NCBI GenBank assembly: GCA_934663625.1
Contig: CAKUKP010000042.1
Span: 1-26,075 of the forward strand
Origin: an uncultured Clostridia bacterium
Lineage (GTDB): Bacteria > Bacillota > Clostridia > Christensenellales > Aristaeellaceae
Direction of reading: 5' to 3'
Length of the DNA stretch: 26,075 bases
The notes under the pieces are model-generated. The model saw only the letters and a list, made by a program, of their open reading frames with translations. It was not told where the DNA came from and made no database searches. The position numbers and the translations under genes were made by a program. This document shows, in pieces, positions 14,949-21,362 of the stretch (position 1 is its first letter; every line of letters begins with the position of its first letter).

Positions 14949-16115
14949 ATGAAGATACTGATCTGCAACGCGGGCAGCACTTCGCTGAAATTCAAGCTAT
15001 GGCAGATGCCGGAATACGGCGTGCTGGCGGAGGGACGCGTAGAGCGCGTGGGTTCCGAAAACGGCATCTTTTCCTACCGCTGCGGCGATGTACGCTTTTC
15101 CCGGGAAAATGTGCCGGTGCGCGATTACACCGAAGGGATTTCCATGTTCCTGAATGCGCTTACGGGATCGGAAACGGGCGCGATTCGGGATGTGCGCGAA
15201 ATCGAAGCGGTGGGCTACAAAACAGTGCTTTCCCGCGATCATTACGGCGTGCATGAATTAAATGAAGAAACGCTGCGCGGCATGCGCGATTATTTCACCG
15301 TCGCCCCCGCGCACAACGGTCCCTATCTGGAAGCCATCGGCGTATTTCAGAAACTTTTGCCGGATGCGCGCCAGATCGGCGTATTCGAAACCAATTTTCA
15401 TCGCACCATCCCGCGCGAGCGCTGCGTATTCCCCATCCCCTATGAATGGACGGAGCAATACGGCATCCGCCGCATGGGCTACCACGGCGCGTCCCACGGC
15501 TATATCGCGGAACGCCTTTCCCAGTACCGGCGCGTAATTTCCTGCCATCTGGGCGGCAGCGCTTCGATCTGCGCGATTCTGGACGGCAAAAGCATGGACA
15601 ACAGCTTCGGCTTTTCGCTGCAAATGGGTGTTCCCCACGCCAGCCGCACCGGCGATGTGGACGTATACATCGTGCCCTATCTGCTGTCGCAGGGGCTGAC
15701 CATCGATGAAATCTATGAAGGTCTGGGCAAAAACGGTGGCTTAAAGGGCATATCCGGCACCAGCGGCGATATGCGCGATATCGAAGCGGCGATCGCGGCA
15801 GGCAGCGAACGCGCGCAGCTGGCGCTCGATGTATTCTGCACATCGATCATCCGCTACATCGGCGCATATTCGATGGAAATCGGCGGCGTTGACGCCATCG
15901 CCTTTACCGGCGGCATCGGCGAAAACAGCGCGCGCGTGCGCAAATACGTGCTCACCGCCATGCGCCATATGGGGGCGATTATCGACGATCGCGCCAATGA
16001 AGAGGGCGCGGGTGAACGGCGGATTACCGCGCCGGATTCCAAAATCGACGCCTATGTAATCCCCTCCAACGAAGAATACATGGTGGTGCGCAAAACCTAT
16101 GCATATTTCAAATGA
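14949..16115 (+). CDS. Acetate kinase family protein with altered active-site residues
   Basis: The 388-residue protein has the acetate/propionate/butyrate kinase fold (ASKHA superfamily), which moves phosphate between an acyl phosphate and ADP. N7 in CNAGSTSLKF, YHGASHGYI (178-186), the phosphate loop HLGGSASI (200-207), R233 in ASRTGDVD, FTGGIGENSARVR (319-331) and IPSNEEYM (371-378) all align. However, the substrate arginine that lies in GHRVVHGG of ordinary acetate kinases is K91 here (AVGYKTVLSRDHYG), and the catalytic aspartate of FDTAFH is E148 (VFETNFH); the usual HLGNGAS is HLGGSAS. It may therefore act on another acyl group or work slowly. The ATG at 14949 has AGGAG before it. No phosphotransacetylase gene is adjacent. 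It is divergent from the glycyl radical enzyme activase. Confidence 0.85.
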   Translation: MKILICNAGSTSLKFKLWQMPEYGVLAEGRVERVGSENGIFSYRCGDVRFSRENVPVRDYTEGISMFLNALTGSETGAIRDVREIEAVGYKTVLSRDHYGVHELNEETLRGMRDYFTVAPAHNGPYLEAIGVFQKLLPDARQIGVFETNFHRTIPRERCVFPIPYEWTEQYGIRRMGYHGASHGYIAERLSQYRRVISCHLGGSASICAILDGKSMDNSFGFSLQMGVPHASRTGDVDVYIVPYLLSQGLTIDEIYEGLGKNGGLKGISGTSGDMRDIEAAIAAGSERAQLALDVFCTSIIRYIGAYSMEIGGVDAIAFTGGIGENSARVRKYVLTAMRHMGAIIDDRANEEGAGERRITAPDSKIDAYVIPSNEEYMVVRKTYAYFK

Positions 16116-16166
16116 AATGTATCCAAAATATTTTGTTTAGGTATGGTAATTTTTTAACTTTTATTG

Positions 16167-16172
16167 TATAAT
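16167..16172 (+). promoter_or_regulatory. -10 element candidate for the glgCDA operon
   Basis: A perfect TATAAT lies in an AT-rich stretch (16116-16200) about 65 bases before glgC. No clear -35 is present at the right distance, so an activator may be needed. Confidence 0.4.
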
Positions 16173-16237
16173 GGTATAGGAGTATATTTTTTCATATGGA
16201 AAATATAAAAACACAGAATCAGGAAAGCAGGTTTAAC

Positions 16238-17431
16238 ATGAGCAAGAAAAAATGTATCGCCATGCTGTTGGCTGGCGGACAGGGCAGCCGTCTGGGATTG
16301 CTCACGAAGCAAGTGGCGAAGCCCGCGGTTCCCTTTGGCGGAAGATTTCGCATAATCGATTTCCCGCTGTCCAATTGTACGAATTCCAACATCGATACCG
16401 TAGGCGTGCTGACGCAGTATCAGCCGCTGGAGCTAAACCGCTACATCGGCAATGGCGCGCCGTGGGATCTGGATCTGAACAACGGCGGCGTATACGTGCT
16501 GCCGCCCTACATGAAGGCGACCAGCGGCGAATGGTATCGCGGCACGGCGAACGCAATTTACCAGAACATGAGCTTCATCGAGCAATACGATCCGGAATAT
16601 GTGCTGATCCTGTCCGGCGATCACATCTATAAGATGGATTACAATAAAATGCTGGAATCACACATTCGCAACGGCGCGGATCTGACCATCGCCGTTCGTC
16701 CGGTTCCGATGGAAATCGCGCCGAGCTTCGGCATCATGAACACCGATGAAAACGATCGCATCATCGAATTCGAAGAAAAGCCCAAACAGCCGAAATCCAA
16801 CTTGGCATCGATGGGCGTATACATATTCACCTGGACGATGCTGCGCGATTATCTGACGGCGGATGAAAAGAACCCCGAATCGCAGAACGATTTCGGCAAG
16901 AACATCATCCCCGCCATGCTGAACGATCATCGCGTGGTGATGGCGTACCGGTTCACCGATTACTGGAAGGACGTGGGCACCGTCGAAAGCCTGTGGCAGG
17001 CGAATATGGATCTATTACAGATTCCGCCGGAATTCGATATCACCGATACGCGCTGGAGCATTTACGCGCGCAATCCGGTGATGCAGCCGCACTACATCGG
17101 CGCGACCGCATCCGTAGATCACAGCATGATCGCGGAGGGCTGCGAAATCTACGGCAGTGTATCCGGCAGCGTGCTGTTTGCGGGCGTCACTGTAGAAGAT
17201 ACCGCCATCGTGGAGGACAGCGTGATCATGCCCGGTTCGAAGATCGAGGCGGGCGCGGTGGTGCGTCGGGCGATCGTCGCCGAAAACTGCACCATTACCG
17301 CGCGCTGCACCGTGGGCGAGGCGGAAGGTAAAATCGCGCTGGTCGGACAGGACACCGTTCTGCCCAACGGCTACACCGTAAAAGCCGGCGAACAGATCGA
17401 CGGGAGCATGATTCCCGAAAAGGAGGCATAA
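16238..17431 (+). CDS. glgC: Glucose-1-phosphate adenylyltransferase, catalytic subunit
   Basis: The 397-residue protein makes ADP-glucose from ATP and glucose-1-phosphate, the first committed step of glycogen synthesis. It has the nucleotidyltransferase opening MLLAGGQGSRLGLLT (9-23) with KPAVPFGG, the ATP/Mg site D128 in ILSGDHIYKMDY, IEFEEKPKQP (176-185) and TDYWKDVGT (240-248), then a left-handed beta-helix C-terminal domain from about residue 285. The start at 16238 gives the usual short N-terminus and has AGGAAAGCAGG upstream; an earlier in-frame ATG at 16196 would add 14 unusual residues. It is followed after 2 bases by glgD, and the pair probably forms a mixed tetramer. Confidence 0.96.
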   Translation: MSKKKCIAMLLAGGQGSRLGLLTKQVAKPAVPFGGRFRIIDFPLSNCTNSNIDTVGVLTQYQPLELNRYIGNGAPWDLDLNNGGVYVLPPYMKATSGEWYRGTANAIYQNMSFIEQYDPEYVLILSGDHIYKMDYNKMLESHIRNGADLTIAVRPVPMEIAPSFGIMNTDENDRIIEFEEKPKQPKSNLASMGVYIFTWTMLRDYLTADEKNPESQNDFGKNIIPAMLNDHRVVMAYRFTDYWKDVGTVESLWQANMDLLQIPPEFDITDTRWSIYARNPVMQPHYIGATASVDHSMIAEGCEIYGSVSGSVLFAGVTVEDTAIVEDSVIMPGSKIEAGAVVRRAIVAENCTITARCTVGEAEGKIALVGQDTVLPNGYTVKAGEQIDGSMIPEKEA

Positions 17432-17433
17432 GC

Positions 17434-18570
17434 ATGGCGGATGTAATGGGCGTGGTTTATACCTCGAAGGACAATTTAAGTCTGCGCGAACTGACCGCGA
17501 GCCGCGCGCTGGCGGCGATTCCGATCGCGGGTAGATACAGGATCATCGATTTCACGCTTTCGAATCTGGTCAATTCCGGCGTTCGCAGCGTGGGCGTGAT
17601 CGCACAGAAGAATTATCATTCCCTGATGGGCCATCTGGGCACCGGCAAGGAATGGAATCTGCATACGCGCAACAACGGCCTTTCCATCCTGCCGCCGTTC
17701 CTGACCCGTGAAAACGGCGGCGAATACAGCGGACTGGTGGACGCGCTGCGCGCGAATTTCGATTTCCTGCGGCGCGCGCGCCATCCCTATGTGATCGTGA
17801 CCGATTCGAATTACGTGGCGAACGTTCCCTTCGAGGGCATGATCGATCAGCACCTGAGCACCGGCGCGGACGTGACGATGATGTACATCAAGCTCCGTCC
17901 GGAGCACACGGATTTTACCCATCAGGACGGCAACACGCATTCCTTCCTGAAGCTGAACGATGAAGGCGTGGTGGAGGACATCGAAGTCAACCCCAACGCC
18001 GCCAGCTATCCGAATCTGAGCATGAACGCCTTCATCATCAAGCGCACGCTGCTGATCCACCTGATCGATCAGGCGGCGGCGCACGGCGCGAAAATGATCG
18101 ATTCGGAGGTGTTCCGCCCGTATATCGCCTCCGGCGCGCTGAAGGTGATGGGCTATGAATTCACCGGCTACTATCGCTGCATCGAAACGATCAACGGCTA
18201 TTTCAAGTTCAACATGGATCTTTTGAAGCGCGATGTGCGGCGCGAATTGTTTGAAACCCGCCCCATCTTCACCAAGACGCGCGATGATGCGCCCGCGATT
18301 TACCGTCACGGGGCGGACGTGCGCAATTCGCTGGTGGCGGATGGCTGCATCATCGAAGGCAGCGTGGAAAACTGCGTGCTGTTCCGCGGCGTGCGCGTGG
18401 CGCGCGGCGCAAAGCTGAAGGATTGCATCGTGATGCAGGATTGCTACATCGAAGAAAACGTTGAAATGGAAAACGTGATTCTCGATAAGGAAGTTACGGT
18501 GCGCGCGCACGGCCGCTTGATCGGTCAGCGCCAGTATCCGATCGTAATCGGCAAGAATATCACGCTGTAA
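17434..18570 (+). CDS. glgD: Glucose-1-phosphate adenylyltransferase, GlgD subunit
   Basis: The 378-residue protein is the GlgD partner found beside GlgC in Firmicutes. It keeps the fold but has lost the catalytic signature: the N-terminal loop reads GVVYTSKDNLSLRELTASRALA instead of LLAGGxGxRL, and the SGDH motif is replaced by VTDSNYV. Family knowledge says GlgD is inactive alone but raises the activity of GlgC. The C-terminal hexapeptide-repeat domain is present (VRNSLVADGCIIEGSVENCV and so on). AAGGAGG precedes the ATG; the gene follows glgC by 2 bases and precedes glgA by 38. Confidence 0.95.
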   Translation: MADVMGVVYTSKDNLSLRELTASRALAAIPIAGRYRIIDFTLSNLVNSGVRSVGVIAQKNYHSLMGHLGTGKEWNLHTRNNGLSILPPFLTRENGGEYSGLVDALRANFDFLRRARHPYVIVTDSNYVANVPFEGMIDQHLSTGADVTMMYIKLRPEHTDFTHQDGNTHSFLKLNDEGVVEDIEVNPNAASYPNLSMNAFIIKRTLLIHLIDQAAAHGAKMIDSEVFRPYIASGALKVMGYEFTGYYRCIETINGYFKFNMDLLKRDVRRELFETRPIFTKTRDDAPAIYRHGADVRNSLVADGCIIEGSVENCVLFRGVRVARGAKLKDCIVMQDCYIEENVEMENVILDKEVTVRAHGRLIGQRQYPIVIGKNITL

Positions 18571-18608
18571 GATAATTTGAAACCAGAAACAAAGCAGGGA
18601 GGCTAACC

Positions 18609-20045
18609 ATGAAAATACTGTTCGCCGCATCCGAAGGCGTTCCCTTTATCAAGACGGGCGGACTGGCCGACGTGGTCGGCGCGCTGCCCAAGGAATTGAA
18701 AAGGCTAAACGCGGACGTTCGCGTAATTCTCCCCTACTATAAATCCATCCCCGCGGAATTTCGGGATCGCACCGAACAGGCGGTTTGTTTCGAGGTAAAT
18801 CTCGGCTGGCGCAGGCAGGGCGTATCCATTCGCAAGCTGGATTATGAAGGCATTACCTTCTATTTCGTGGAAAACGATCAGTATTTCGGCCGTAATTACA
18901 TCTACGGTTCCGGCACGGACGAGGGCGAGCGCTTCGCCTTCTTCTGCCGCGCCGTGCTGGAAGCGCTGCCGAAGATCGATTTCGTACCCGATGTGCTGCA
19001 TTGCCATGATTGGCAGACCGGCATGATTCCGGCGCTGCTCAAGATTCAGTACAGCCGTCTGAGCGTATACCAGAACATCCGCACGGTGTTCACCATCCAC
19101 AACCTGAAATTCCAGGGCATCTTCCCCATCGATTTTATCGAAGAAATGCTCTCGCTGGGCAATCAGGCGTACACCAGCGAAACGCTGGAATTCTACGGCA
19201 TGTGTTCCTTCATGAAGGGCGGCATCGTATACAGCGATGAAATCAATACCGTCAGCCCCACCTATGCGCAGGAGATCCAGACCGCCTATTACGGCGAACG
19301 CATGGACGGTCTGCTGCGCTCCCGCCTGAACCACCTGTGCGGCATTCTGAACGGCATTGATACCGGGGAATACAACCCCGAAACCGACGCATGCCTGACG
19401 GCGAAGTATACCGCGGATACGTTCGGCGAAAAGCGGAAAAACAAGGTATCGCTCCAGCAGGTTGCGGGGCTGAATCCGGATCCCGATGCGCCCATCATCG
19501 GCATGGTCAGCCGCCTGTCCAGCCAGAAGGGTCTGGATCTGGTGGAATGCGTGCTCGATCCGATCATGAAAACCGGCGCGCAGCTGGTGGTGCTGGGCAT
19601 GGGCGAAAGCAAATATGTGGATCTTTTGAACTGGGCGCAGTGGAAGTATTCCGGTCAGGTGGCCGCCTGCTTCCAGATGAACAACAAGCTGGCGCACCAG
19701 ATCTACGGCGGCTGCGATCTTTTCCTGATGCCGTCCATGTTCGAACCGTGCGGGCTTTCCCAGATGATCGCGCTGCGCTACGGCACGCTGCCGATCACCC
19801 GTGAAACCGGCGGTCTGCGCGATACGGTGCTGGCGTACAACCGCTTCACCGGCGCGGGCAATGGATTTACATTCCTGAATTACAACGCGCACGATATGCT
19901 GCACGTAATCGAAGCCGCAACAAAGATGTACCGCGAGGATCGCGCCACGTTTGATTCGCTCGCCATCCGCGCGATGCGCCAGTCCTACGGCTGGGATCGT
20001 TCCGCAAAGGAATATCTGAATCTGTACGAAAAGGCGTGCAAATAA
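18609..20045 (+). CDS. glgA: Glycogen synthase (ADP-glucose, GT5)
   Basis: The 478-residue protein adds glucose from ADP-glucose to the growing alpha-1,4-glucan. It has the GT5 N-terminal motif KTGGLADVVGALPKEL (15-30), DVLHCHDWQTG, TIHNLKFQGIFP, the second-domain GMVSRLSSQKGLDLV, and the catalytic SMFEPCGLSQMIALRYG near residue 380. The length is normal. GGGAGG precedes the ATG. It completes a glgC-glgD-glgA operon; branching enzyme and phosphorylase genes are not in the window. Confidence 0.96.
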   Translation: MKILFAASEGVPFIKTGGLADVVGALPKELKRLNADVRVILPYYKSIPAEFRDRTEQAVCFEVNLGWRRQGVSIRKLDYEGITFYFVENDQYFGRNYIYGSGTDEGERFAFFCRAVLEALPKIDFVPDVLHCHDWQTGMIPALLKIQYSRLSVYQNIRTVFTIHNLKFQGIFPIDFIEEMLSLGNQAYTSETLEFYGMCSFMKGGIVYSDEINTVSPTYAQEIQTAYYGERMDGLLRSRLNHLCGILNGIDTGEYNPETDACLTAKYTADTFGEKRKNKVSLQQVAGLNPDPDAPIIGMVSRLSSQKGLDLVECVLDPIMKTGAQLVVLGMGESKYVDLLNWAQWKYSGQVAACFQMNNKLAHQIYGGCDLFLMPSMFEPCGLSQMIALRYGTLPITRETGGLRDTVLAYNRFTGAGNGFTFLNYNAHDMLHVIEAATKMYREDRATFDSLAIRAMRQSYGWDRSAKEYLNLYEKACK

Positions 20046-20302
20046 TCCAAATTGAACGGGGAAGCTTTGACTTCGGGTTTTCAGATACCTGCGTCTTTCA
20101 GGCTGTTCCCTGAACAGTAAAGCAAAACCGCCGATGGAAAAGCAGAAATGCATGCTTTCATCGGTGGTTTGCCTGTGCGGAAACAGGGTTGGCTGCAAAA
20201 AAACTGTTTGGCATATTGCTTGCCGCAAAATTGAAAGCAAATGTTCGCAAAAGGGACTGTGAAAGAACCAAACGTTCATTCGCATCCCCTTTCTTGTGTC
20301 AA
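20046..20302 (+). other. Intergenic region after glgA, with a terminator-like stem
   Basis: No gene is seen. A small stem (CTGTTC/GAACAG, 20103-20117) is followed by a larger imperfect one, AAACCGCCGATG to 20143 pairing with GCTTTCATCGGTGGTTT (20154-20170). It is the best candidate for the end of the glg transcript, though the T-run is short. The rest, up to the hairpin array, holds nothing I can name. Confidence 0.5.
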
Positions 20303-20425
20303 CCATTTTGTTGAGGTCAACAAAATGCTATGCCGACCATTTTGCGAACGTGTGCAAAATGCTCATCATGTTCGTGGGGGGTACGAAGATGATGCCCACC
20401 ATTTTCGTGAGGTCACGAATATGGT
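20303..20425. repeat. Array of four consecutive palindromic hairpins
   Basis: Four inverted repeats follow each other with gaps of 2-10 bases. Hairpin 1: 20304-20314 with 20317-20327, 11 bp perfect. Hairpin 2: 20338-20345 with 20354-20361, 8 bp. Hairpin 3: 20364-20375 with 20383-20394, 11 of 12 bp. Hairpin 4: 20398-20410 with 20413-20425, 12 of 13 bp. Units 1, 2 and 4 begin (A)CCATTTT; units 1 and 4 share the centre TGAGGTCA. The inner bases differ from unit to unit but change together on both arms, so pairing, not sequence, is kept. Confidence 0.8.
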
Positions 20426-20591
20426 CAGCGCATTACGCTTTGCCTCCGTCCTGCTCTTCTGCGCCTTATTCGCTCCCGTTGTCCACCCAGACGCGGAACG
20501 GCTCACAGGGGCGTTTCTGTGCGAAAGAAGGGCATATCAAAAATGACCATCTCCCCGCTGCCGGGGAAATGGCCGTCATTACAAACATAAT
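20426..20591 (+). other. Gap between hairpin array and toxin promoter
   Basis: No gene is supported. A bulged hairpin (ATGAC, 20543-20547, with GTCAT, 20575-20579, and an inner TCCCCG/CGGGGA) lies just upstream of the small-toxin promoter and may insulate it from upstream transcription. Confidence 0.4.
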
Positions 20592-20620
20592 TTGACGCAC
20601 ACAACCTGCTGTGTTATAAT
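20592..20620 (+). promoter_or_regulatory. Strong promoter of the Hol-Tox-like toxin gene
   Basis: TTGACG (20592-20597) and a perfect TATAAT (20615-20620) are separated by 17 bases. The start of transcription is expected at 20626-20628, so the RNA would begin with a 6-bp hairpin closed by a UUCG loop (20627-20642). Confidence 0.8.
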
Positions 20621-20705
20621 ACCAGTAGAACCTTCGGGTTCTCGGCAGGAAGGAAACAGATGGCGCTTGGCTTTTACCCCTCCCATACAAAGGGAGGTGA
20701 TGATC

Positions 20706-20786
20706 ATGACCGATTACGAAATTCTCGCAGTTGTTCTGATGATTATCACTGTGGCTTTTACGATTCACATCGGAAACCATAAGTAG
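20706..20786 (+). CDS. Putative Hol-Tox (holin-like) small membrane toxin
   Basis: The frame codes for only 26 residues: MTDYEIL, then a hydrophobic segment of about 14 residues (AVVLMIITVAFTIH), then a short polar end (IGNHK). This is the layout of the 'putative holin-like toxin' family of Firmicutes, whose members begin M-T-x-Y-E-x-L and insert into the membrane. GGGAGGTGA lies 7 bases before the ATG, and a strong promoter lies about 86 bases upstream. A strong promoter on the opposite strand, just downstream, would make an antisense RNA against the 3' end of this transcript, as in type I toxin-antitoxin loci. The toxicity and the pairing have to be inferred; the small reading frame and its signals are visible directly. 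Confidence 0.75.
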   Translation: MTDYEILAVVLMIITVAFTIHIGNHK

Positions 20787-20787
20787 T

Positions 20788-20875
20788 AAAGTTAAAGCCG
20801 CCATCCAGCGCTGCTGGTAGGCGGCCCTTCATCATTACGGAGGGAGAAGCCTTTCCAGAAGCGTCATCCCTTCCT
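20788..20875 (-). ncRNA. Candidate antisense antitoxin RNA, copy 1
   Basis: On the minus strand TTGACA (20906-20911) and TATAAT (20882-20887), both perfect, are separated by 18 bases; transcription would start near 20875. The RNA would run leftwards for about 88 bases through the terminator stem at 20797-20825 and end in the T-tract just after the toxin stop codon. It would therefore overlap the 3' untranslated part of the toxin mRNA. No reading frame of note lies inside. The extent is predicted from promoter and terminator only. Confidence 0.65.
20797..20825. terminator. Shared terminator of toxin mRNA and antisense RNA
   Basis: Arms 20797-20809 and 20813-20825 pair over 11 of 13 positions around a 3-base loop. 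On the minus strand it is followed by TTTAACTTTACT, and it lies 10 bases past the toxin stop codon on the plus strand. Confidence 0.65.
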
Positions 20876-20881
20876 GCCATT

Positions 20882-20911
20882 ATTATAGCACGGTGCGCCG
20901 TGCCATGTCAA
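20882..20911 (-). promoter_or_regulatory. Promoter of antisense RNA copy 1
   Basis: Perfect TTGACA and TATAAT with an 18-base spacer on the minus strand. The spacer contains GGCACGGCGCACCGTGC, which is itself a palindrome. Confidence 0.8.
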
Positions 20912-20929
20912 CCGGAAAACCACAAGAAG

Positions 20930-21023
20930 AAAAAGTAAAAGCGAAGCCGTCATCCATCGCTAACTGGTAGGCGGCCATCCATTTACGGAGGGAGAAGCCT
21001 TTCCCGAAGCGTCATCCCTTCCT
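20930..21023 (-). ncRNA. Candidate antisense RNA, copy 2 (no toxin gene beside it)
   Basis: This unit repeats copy 1: from GCGGCC through TACGGAGGGAGAAGCCTTTCC and GAAGCGTCATCCCTTCCTGC to the -10 box, the two differ at only a few positions. Its promoter has perfect TTGACA (21053-21058) and TATAAT (21030-21035) with 17 bases between. The terminator stem (20946-20958 with 20963-20975) is weaker than in copy 1 but is followed by TTTTACTTTTTC. No toxin-like reading frame lies between the two copies. Confidence 0.6.
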
Positions 21024-21058
21024 GCTGTTATTATATCACGGTGTGTCTCGGCTGTCAA

Positions 21059-21307
21059 CGAATTTCTGCCGATTGAAGATCGCGATGTGTACCGGCGCTG
21101 AAAAACGCCGCCAGACAAGGAAACAAGGGCTGCAAATGAGGGCACATAGTTTGACCTATGTAAACGGTTTTGCTGTCCGCGTTGACACGGTAAACAAAAT
21201 TTTCACTTCGATTTTCACTTCGTTAGAAGTGATTCAGAAAATTTCTGCGGTTGCGGAGAGGTGTTAGTGGTCTGGGCGAGTTCCAACGGAACCCGCCGCA
21301 TTTTATA
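21059..21307 (+). other. Intergenic region with terminator-like stem before the AAA ATPase gene
   Basis: A possible 43-residue frame (21136-21267) has no convincing ribosome binding site and I do not count it as a gene. TCACTTC-GTTA-GAAGTGA forms a small perfect hairpin near 21218-21235. At 21274-21297 GGGCGAGTTCC pairs with GGAACCCGCC and is followed by GCATTTTAT, a plausible terminator that insulates the ATPase gene. Confidence 0.45.
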
Positions 21308-21337
21308 TTGCGCGCGAATCGCAACTTATGCTATAAT
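21308..21337 (+). promoter_or_regulatory. Extended -10 promoter of the AAA ATPase gene
   Basis: TGC followed by a perfect TATAAT (21332-21337) makes an extended -10; a weak TTGCGC (21308-21313) lies 18 bases upstream. The start codon is 26 bases downstream with AAGGAG in between. Confidence 0.65.
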
Positions 21338-21362
21338 GTGTACTGATAAGGAGTGATTCTGC

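Larger units (their letters stand above)
20791..21058. repeat. Direct repeat of the antitoxin unit (two copies, about 110 bases each)
   Basis: Copy 1 covers about 20791-20911 and copy 2 about 20936-21058, in the same orientation, each holding terminator stem, RNA body and promoter. The best-kept part is 20835-20887 against 20983-21035; the edges have drifted. Confidence 0.8.

Noticed and set aside
18705..20306. A 533-codon minus-strand frame opposite glgA
   Set aside because: It is the antisense shadow of glgA, with His/Arg/Gln-rich content and no family motif.
20303..20425. A CRISPR array
   Set aside because: The units are contiguous hairpins of changing sequence without unique spacers of constant length, and no cas gene is near.
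20241..20546. A 101-codon plus-strand frame through the hairpin array
   Set aside because: The repeated phrases in its translation (such as HFVEVNKML and HHFREVTNMV) come from the palindromic units; there is no ribosome binding site and the structure explains the sequence better.
20626..20830. A riboswitch or T-box leader upstream of the small peptide
   Set aside because: The 5' hairpin and leader lack any conserved riboswitch core; the convergent promoter and small toxin-like frame give a simpler explanation.
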